Shown here: positions 9,316 through 15,000 of the stretch, in pieces
How positions within the stretch are numbered: the stretch's first letter is position 1
How the letters are laid out: every line of letters starts with the position of its first letter
NCBI GenBank assembly: GCA_012295275.1
Contig: CM022673.1
Coordinates: forward strand, 15,666,310 to 15,681,309
Length of the DNA: 15,000 nt
Source of the DNA: Chrysomallon squamiferum
Taxonomy: Eukaryota > Mollusca > Gastropoda > Neomphalida > Peltospiridae
Reading direction: 5' to 3'
Translations under genes and position numbers: made by a program
Notes under the pieces: model-generated
Database searches by the model: none
Seen by the model: only the letters and a program-made list of their open reading frames with translations
What the model was told of the DNA's origin: nothing

Positions 9316-9736
9316 TTCATACCGTTTAACCGTGTCTAGACATCAAACATTACATCTTTTCAAAACTGTACTTCCCACAGAGCTGCGGTTTCAACTACTG
9401 ATAAATTTGTAGGCAGCAGTGTAATATCTCATTTATGTTTCTTTTCTTTTCAACACGATGACCAGCCGCCAGAGAGACACCAGGCAGAGAAACGTTTTAA
9501 TCACGGTTCTAAATTCGTATTCATTTTATTAGACACCTTGACTTCTGTTAAAACCCTGAATTGATTGGTTCCACAAATAACTTGGTTTGTAGAGATAAGT
9601 AAACAACTGATGTATCCAAACCACTGATATAATTAAAGATTCTATATATATTAATTATATTTTTTTTACTGTTTGATATTGCACGAGAGTTCGTCTGTTT
9701 AAGTGTCTTATTTACACAAATGGTACATTTCTGTAC
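9316..9736. other. Unique DNA, no gene seen
   Basis: An ATG at about 9459 opens a frame that starts MTSRQRDTRQRN and stops after 24 codons. It has no splice or upstream support and is not called. The rest is AT-rich. Confidence 0.45.
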
Positions 9737-9805
9737 AAAAAAAGAAGGAAAAAAAAAAAAAAATGAAAAAAGAAATGAAAAAAAAATGATCGAAGAAAGA
9801 AAGAA
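9737..9805. repeat. A-rich low-complexity tract
   Basis: Runs of A broken by single G or TG, including about 15 consecutive A near 9749-9763. Purine-rich immediately before the AG array. Confidence 0.9.
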
Positions 9806-9848
9806 TCAATATTTGTTTATGTGACAAAATCAGTGAAATAGAGAAGGG

Positions 9849-10720
<872 letters not shown>

Positions 10721-10925
10721 TCTAATTACTGAGAATTAAAGCTATATAAGTGAGCCATTATTCATGATCCATTAACAGAATGATACACTCTACATGTAAA
10801 TTTAGGTGGCCGCCGGCTAGCACACACTGAAGTTAGAATGTAGAACGATAAATATACTGTATTCTGTTTATATGATATATTTATTTGACAGCAGTAATAT
10901 TATACAAATAGATAAGAAAACAAAC
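10721..10925. other. Unique AT-rich DNA
   Basis: No gene. A small GC island, GTGGCCGCCGGC, lies at about 10806-10817. Confidence 0.5.
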
Positions 10926-10929
10926 GTAG

Positions 10930-11090
10930 ATGCACATTCATACATACGTGCATGAACATACATGAATATACATGCACGCACGCACACACACATACATATA
11001 AACATACACATATACACACACATATATATATACACATACATATAAACATACACACAAACTACACATATACACATACAACACACACGTACA
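10930..11090. repeat. Cryptic (ACAT)n/(AC)n/(AT)n repeat
   Basis: Interspersed ACAT, AC and AT units. A 23-bp stretch starting ACACATACATATAAAC is present at 10988-11010 and again at 11032-11054, an offset of 44 bp. Alternating purine-pyrimidine throughout. Overlapping minus-strand frames are artefacts. Confidence 0.9.
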
Positions 11091-11449
11091 TCGACTGATT
11101 ATTTTTAGCACCTTATAAATAGTGGGATGTTGATTTTTCTTCACAACTCGTTACTAAAACACAGAACGATTTGCTGATTTGTGTTTAACATTACTTAACC
11201 AAGAAGTTTAGAAATTCACAGAACTGCTCACAGAGGTGGGGGGACCTACACCTGTCGTTCTGTTTTCTACTCACAGTGAGTTACTCAAAGTAGACCGCAC
11301 ACACATTGTGTGGCGCCTAATTCAGTTACCAGTCAATTGCCTCATTCGGTTTGGAATGCTTTGTTGTAATTATGAAAAAGTTGGTAGAGGTTTTAAGAAT
11401 CATCGTTTACAGTGAGTTTCAACAAGTATTGTAAGATAGAAGATAGGCT
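11091..11449. other. Unique DNA with short palindromes
   Basis: Holds ACTCAC-A-GTGAGT (11269-11281), overlapping TGAGT-T-ACTCA (11277-11287), and CACACA-T-TGTGTG (11300-11312). No coding frame is supported. Confidence 0.5.
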
Positions 11450-11695
11450 TTTTTTGTTTTTTTTTTTGTTTTTTTTGTTCTTTTGTTATTTATTATTTCG
11501 TGTTTTGACATATAAGTGTTTAATATGTGTTTGAATGTCACATAGTGTTTTCATTTCACGATACAGAAATAAAAAGGATAAAAAAGCGACAAAATAATGA
11601 ATAATAAATTAAAATAACTGTAAAAAAAATAAAATAACTGTAAGTAAAAATAAAATCAAAATCAAACAAAACAAAATAAAAACAAATAAAAAAAT
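11450..11695. repeat. T-rich tract followed by A-rich tract
   Basis: T/G low complexity at about 11450-11500, a short unique stretch, then A-rich sequence at 11570-11695 with a 20-bp tandem repeat (AAAATAACTGTAA core at 11611 and 11631). The opposite polarities could pair as a loose inverted repeat. Confidence 0.7.
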
Positions 11696-11881
11696 CTGAG
11701 ATGTTTTTACTATATGTCAATAAATATAGAAGAATTTCTAAAAACAGTGTTGTTTGTTTATTTCTTTATCTTTAATATTAACTGCTCGAATTCTTAGTTT
11801 TCACAAAGCATTTTTTTTTCTTATAAAACAAACGTACCTACTGTTAGTTTATATGTAAGTGTGAGAGGAGGTTTACTGTTT

Positions 11882-11884
<3 letters not shown>

Positions 11885-11976
<92 letters not shown>
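11885..11976. repeat. (TC)n microsatellite, 92 bp
   Basis: An uninterrupted TC run: the same repeat as the AG arrays but in the opposite orientation. The minus-strand Arg-Glu frame here is an artefact. Confidence 0.97.
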
Positions 11977-11978
<2 letters not shown>

Positions 11979-12471
11979 TCGTTTTTCCGTCATTAATATT
12001 TTCTGTCAAAAGACAATAGCACTACACAAACAGATATAAAGTGTCAGATGTCTTTATCACCTAAGTTAAACTTTAACATTTTAGAGAATGTTTCCTCTTC
12101 TATCATCATTGTTATCAGAATTTTTTTTTAACCCACTTTGCATCCCATTAATAATTCTGCATGCTGGAACATTAATACTATCCAACTGCCTGTTACGTAA
12201 CATTGTGTGTTCACCTCACTCACTTCAGTTTTCTAAAACAATATTTTCGTTTGACCCTGAACAAATTTCAACAAACAGTTTTCACAATAAAGGCCTCCAG
12301 ATTTCACGTTTACATGATATTGTTACAGCGATATTTAAAGCAGTTTCTGCCTCATTCAAAAGATAATGTATTTAAGATGGTTATTCGCCTCCTACCAAGT
12401 TACAATGTTTTTCTTGTAAATATTAACCCGCCACACACTTCCATATGTTTGAGAATTTTTTTTAATATTTT
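11977..12471. other. Unique DNA with stop-poor plus-strand frames
   Basis: Two overlapping plus-strand frames (12088-12366 and 12203-12565, 92 and 120 codons) are open. They are rich in Phe, Leu and Ile with no motif, as expected of T-rich DNA, and have no promoter or splice support. The second runs into the reverse complement of the possible minus-strand exon. Not called as genes. Confidence 0.4.
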
Positions 12472-12484
12472 TTTATTGTTTATT
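12472..12484 (-). terminator. Possible polyadenylation signals (AATAAA x2)
   Basis: On the minus strand AATAAA occurs at 12484-12479 and again at 12477-12472, about 65-75 nt downstream of the stop codon at 12548-12546. The spacing suits a short 3' UTR. AATAAA is common in AT-rich DNA, so the evidence is positional only. Confidence 0.3.
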
Positions 12485-12545
12485 TCCATTGTACAACTTG
12501 AAATTCTTCCAGTAAAGAAACTTTATGGACCGCAGTGTATGCATA

Positions 12546-12745
12546 TCAGTAATATTCTTCAGTAATTGCAATGGAGTCCAGTTGTTGTGAAGAATTCAAT
12601 TCAGCCAAAGAAGTCATATTGTTCTCTTGCAAATATCTCGCGTATGTGATTGTTTTGTGCAACATGTGTGAACAGCCAGAGTTTGTAGCTCCCTTGATGA
12701 CAACAGTATACAAAGAATCGCCTTCGTTCACTTGTAGCGTTTCGA
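12546..12745 (-). CDS. Possible terminal coding exon of unknown gene
   Basis: On the minus strand a balanced, non-repetitive frame reads ETLQVNEGDSLYTVVIKG, continues through CSHMLHKTITYARYLQ and ends DSIAITEEYY before TGA. It is open up to an in-frame stop just above 12785. An AG at 12747-12746, preceded by TTTTATTCTTTAATGCTTTT, could be the acceptor; a start at the ATG at 12770 is the unspliced alternative. Two AATAAA signals follow the stop. Composition suggests a soluble, mixed beta/helical domain. The plus strand is also open here (69 codons, eight Cys), so the direction is not certain. Family not recognised. Frame length alone is not significant in this base composition. Confidence 0.3.
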
Positions 12746-12830
12746 CTCGAATTACGCGTGGTAAAAGCATTAAAGAATAAAATTACTCCACAAAATGTTA
12801 ATGTTTTGACAAGTTCTCGACGTATTTGTC

Positions 12831-13078
12831 ACTGTCTGTCGTGTCTGTCTGTCTCTTTGTCTTTTCTTTTTCCTTATTTCTTCCTTTCTCTTTTTCTCTC
12901 TACATTTCAGCCTTCCTTTGTTTCTCTTTTCCGTCTTTCTTTTGGATTTGTTTTTCTTATTTTTTACATTCTTTCATTCTTACTTTCCTTTTCCCTTAAT
13001 TTCTTCTCCATTTCTCTCTTTCGTTCCTTGAATAATTCCTTTATTTTTCTCTCCGTCAGTCTTTTATCTTCCCACACC
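12831..13078. repeat. Polypyrimidine low-complexity tract
   Basis: About 250 bp almost entirely C/T on the plus strand, beginning with GTCT/TGTC units (12834-12858) and continuing as TTTC/TTCC/CTCT. The 132-codon plus-strand frame at 12758-13156 is a Phe/Ser/Leu translation of it. A CATTTCAG acceptor-like sequence occurs near 12904-12911 but no exon follows. Confidence 0.85.
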
Positions 13079-13411
13079 TACGTATACAAAACTAAATTAA
13101 AGAAAGAAAAAAACACATTTATTGTGATTATCTTTCTTTCTATCTTCCATCCCTAGATAAGATTGTAATATTATTATTAAACTGAGTTAAATCACCTAAA
13201 ACTCGCTACAAGCCATCTAAACTACTGAAAGTATTACTGCACTACTGATGCATGTAACCATACACTAAGTTTCTCATACTATGCGAAAACACGAAATATT
13301 TTCAATATTTAAAATCATAACCTCTAAATAAAGCCCACACGGGGACGCTATAATCTTTAATCTCCAAGTCTGTGCATGGCTAAAAAAAATTAATGACGTT
13401 ATTATCAAGGT
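13079..13411. other. Unique AT-rich DNA, no gene seen
   Basis: Ordinary-complexity sequence with no supported frame. A TGACGTTA CRE-like site lies at about 13393-13400, just upstream of the possible exon. Confidence 0.5.
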
Positions 13412-13429
13412 TTTGTGTGTATGTGTTAG

Positions 13430-13499
13430 ACAAACAACGGGGTTCGTGATTACATTGTCAAACCTGTACCCGTGGGGAGAAAATAAAATCATCTTACAG
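13430..13499 (+). CDS. Possible 70-nt internal exon with consensus donor
   Basis: A T/G-rich tract ending in GTGTTAG (AG at 13428-13429) is followed by one base and 23 codons reading QTTGFVITLSNLYPW and ending ENKIILQ, then a perfect donor CAG|GTAAGT at 13499/13500. Entry phase is one base, exit is on a codon boundary. The peptide is balanced and non-repetitive, and CpG is locally raised. The TAG acceptor with a mixed tract is only moderate. Its phase fits the possible first exon at 4286-4311, but that pairing is one chance in three. The family is not recognised. On the minus strand the region is also partly open. This is the best splice-supported exon in the window but remains unproved. Confidence 0.32.
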
Positions 13500-13571
13500 G
13501 TAAGTAATTTAAAAATGTGTTGCTGCAGTAAATTAACAAAAGGAAGAGAGAAAGACAGACAGACAGAGAGA

Positions 13572-13676
<105 letters not shown>

Positions 13677-13737
13677 GATTTCATTGTATCTTCGAGTTAA
13701 CTATGTAAGGGTATTTTGTATAATAATCAAAGTAAGT

Positions 13738-14030
13738 CGTTGTAGTTGTTGTAGTTGTTGTAGCTTTGATAGCAGTAGTTTTGTTGTTGATCACAACTGT
13801 GAATTCACATTTTGCTTTAGTAATGCTCTTTGTTTTGGCTGTAGTGGTGGTTGTTGTAGAACTACTATTACTACTACGAGTATTACTACTATTACTACTA
13901 CTGCTGCTGCTTTATTATTACTTTTACTTCTACAACTATTACTACTACTATTACTACTAATACTAATACTACTAATAATAATAATAACAATAAACAAAAT
14001 CAGATATAGTAGTAGCAGCAATAGTTGAAA
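13738..14030. repeat. Trinucleotide mosaic switching strand polarity
   Basis: TTG/TAG units at 13738-13790, unique-like sequence, GTG/GTT units to 13859, then an abrupt change at GTAG-AA-CTAC (13856-13865) to ACT/ATT units with a CTG run (about 13900-13910), ending in AAT and AGT/AGC. The 107- to 151-codon frames are Leu/Ile/Ser translations. Confidence 0.88.
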
Positions 14031-14570
14031 TAGCAGTATCTGGATTTCTAATGGAAACGTTTTTTTTTTCTTGTTAACTCTATAAATGTTTAAGAGACAG
14101 GACGATATTATCACTTTATTTTCTCTTTCTTTCTTTCATCCTGTTCTCTGACTCTCTATCTCTGCCATACATCCGACCATACAAACAAACATGCGTATAG
14201 ACACAAATACTGACAGACATAAACACAGACAGACATCACTATAAACACAAACTTGCACACACGTACAGACTACTGGGATGGTAGACTGATATATGGGCCA
14301 ACGACAAGCGTAACAGAAAACAAATAGTTATTCCATGATAAATGAATAATTAATTGACCCGTTTTTCCACAAAGTCACGTTCAAACACCAACCTCAAATG
14401 TTAGTTTATCATCTAACAACCTTCCGTTTCTAAATATGTAACAGAAGTACTTCATCTAAGAATTAGTGAATGAAGGAGAGATGCTGAATTAATGACGTCG
14501 CGAATAAACGAGTGAGCGAATTATCGAAGATAGTTCCACATATACTATAGTTTCAATGCAGTGTCCAGCA
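14031..14570. other. Mostly unique DNA, no gene seen
   Basis: Short pyrimidine run at 14113-14165 and a degenerate ACAG/ACAC/ACAT tract at about 14170-14265. A TGACGTCG CRE-like site lies at 14493-14500. No supported frame. Confidence 0.55.
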
Positions 14571-14574
14571 TAAT

Positions 14575-14683
14575 TATGTATGTTTGCTTGTGACTATGTA
14601 TGTGTGTTTTTGTGTCTATGCGTATGTGTATGTCTCGATAATATATTTATTTGCATTCACACATACACACACAAACATACATA
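14575..14683. repeat. Inverted repeat of TG/CA-type sequence
   Basis: TATGTATGTTTG (14575-14586) is perfectly complementary in inverted order to CAAACATACATA (14672-14683). Pairing continues imperfectly inwards through TGTG/CACA units, with a central loop that includes a GATAATATATTTATT segment. Confidence 0.75.
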
Positions 14684-15000
14684 AGCCTTTCATATCTCTG
14701 TCATAAAACTGTGGCTGGAACCAATGACAAAAGTTAAGAAGAACTGATCACGTGACTGATTATGCCATTTTCCAAAGCTTTAACAACGCAATCTGAATTT
14801 TGTTTTAAGAGTAACAAAGGCAGTTAATGTGTACAACTTCATGGTTTGGAAATACTTCTGTGAAAAATTGGTAACAGACAGACTTCATTAAATACAGCTA
14901 AATTTTTCTGTCAGGTAAAATTAACAGGTAAATCTAAAGAGGTACAAGTTGCTAACATTAATAAATAACAGGTGTCTCGTGAACTGGATAAAATTTGAAA
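14684..15000. other. Unique AT-rich DNA, no gene seen
   Basis: Contains a CACGTG E-box at 14750-14755 (GATCACGTGACTGA). No supported frame or repeat. Confidence 0.5.

Noticed and set aside
9459-9533. 24-codon ORF starting MTSRQRD
   Set aside because: Too short, without splice sites or recognisable composition. The CCAG/CAGAG repeats explain the Arg/Gln richness.
12203-12565. 120-codon plus-strand ORF
   Set aside because: In DNA this AT-rich, one frame of this length among six in 15 kb is not surprising. There is no motif, signal peptide or splice context.
12758-13156. 132-codon plus-strand ORF rich in Phe, Ser and Leu
   Set aside because: It is a translation of the polypyrimidine tract, and the hydrophobic look is compositional.

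Overview
This looks like intergenic or intronic DNA from an animal nuclear genome. It is roughly two-thirds A+T by eye and crowded with long simple-sequence repeats: AG/CT, TG/CA, ATT, AAAT, AAC, AGT and poly-T tracts. It has no run of long bacterial-type ORFs, no tRNA or rRNA gene, and no ORF that encodes a family I recognise. The density and mix of microsatellites resemble cephalopod and some other lophotrochozoan genomes, but nothing seen here fixes the taxon.

Layout. 1-575 is mostly unique DNA with two nuclear-receptor-like palindromes near 157-192. 576-3255 is dominated by TA/TG, AAAT, ATT, TTG, AAC and AGT repeats, with a possible 36-nt microexon at 2448-2483. 3301-3480 is unique and carries four TAATCC homeodomain-type sites. 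3950-4500 is the most gene-like unique block: it is CpG-dense by eye and has a palindromic CRE, a YY1-type site, two CACGTG E-boxes, a TCF-type site and an ATG in good context followed by a GTAAGC donor. 5293-5446 is a 26-bp tandem duplication running into CA and GA repeats. 5447-7380 is mostly unique, with a second CpG-rich patch at 6960-7160. 7559-8230 is a degenerate minisatellite of period 28 bp. 8322-8920 is a repeat-poor block bounded by a 23-T tract and a possible 10-bp target-site duplication, which suggests an old reverse-oriented retroposon. 9853-13671 holds four very long AG/CT arrays. Between them lie a possible minus-strand terminal exon (12549-12745, with AATAAA signals downstream) and a possible plus-strand exon ending in CAG|GTAAGT (13430-13499). 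13738-14030 is a mosaic of trinucleotide repeats, and the rest is largely unexceptional.

No complete gene can be assembled. The exon calls rest on splice-signal and reading-frame arguments and are tentative. Nearly all the open frames found here are translations of microsatellites. I found no convincing new multi-gene system. The structures most worth a second look are the 28-bp array, the possible retroposon with tandem hairpins, the CpG-rich block around 4.0-4.5 kb, and the five AG/CT arrays of nearly equal length.
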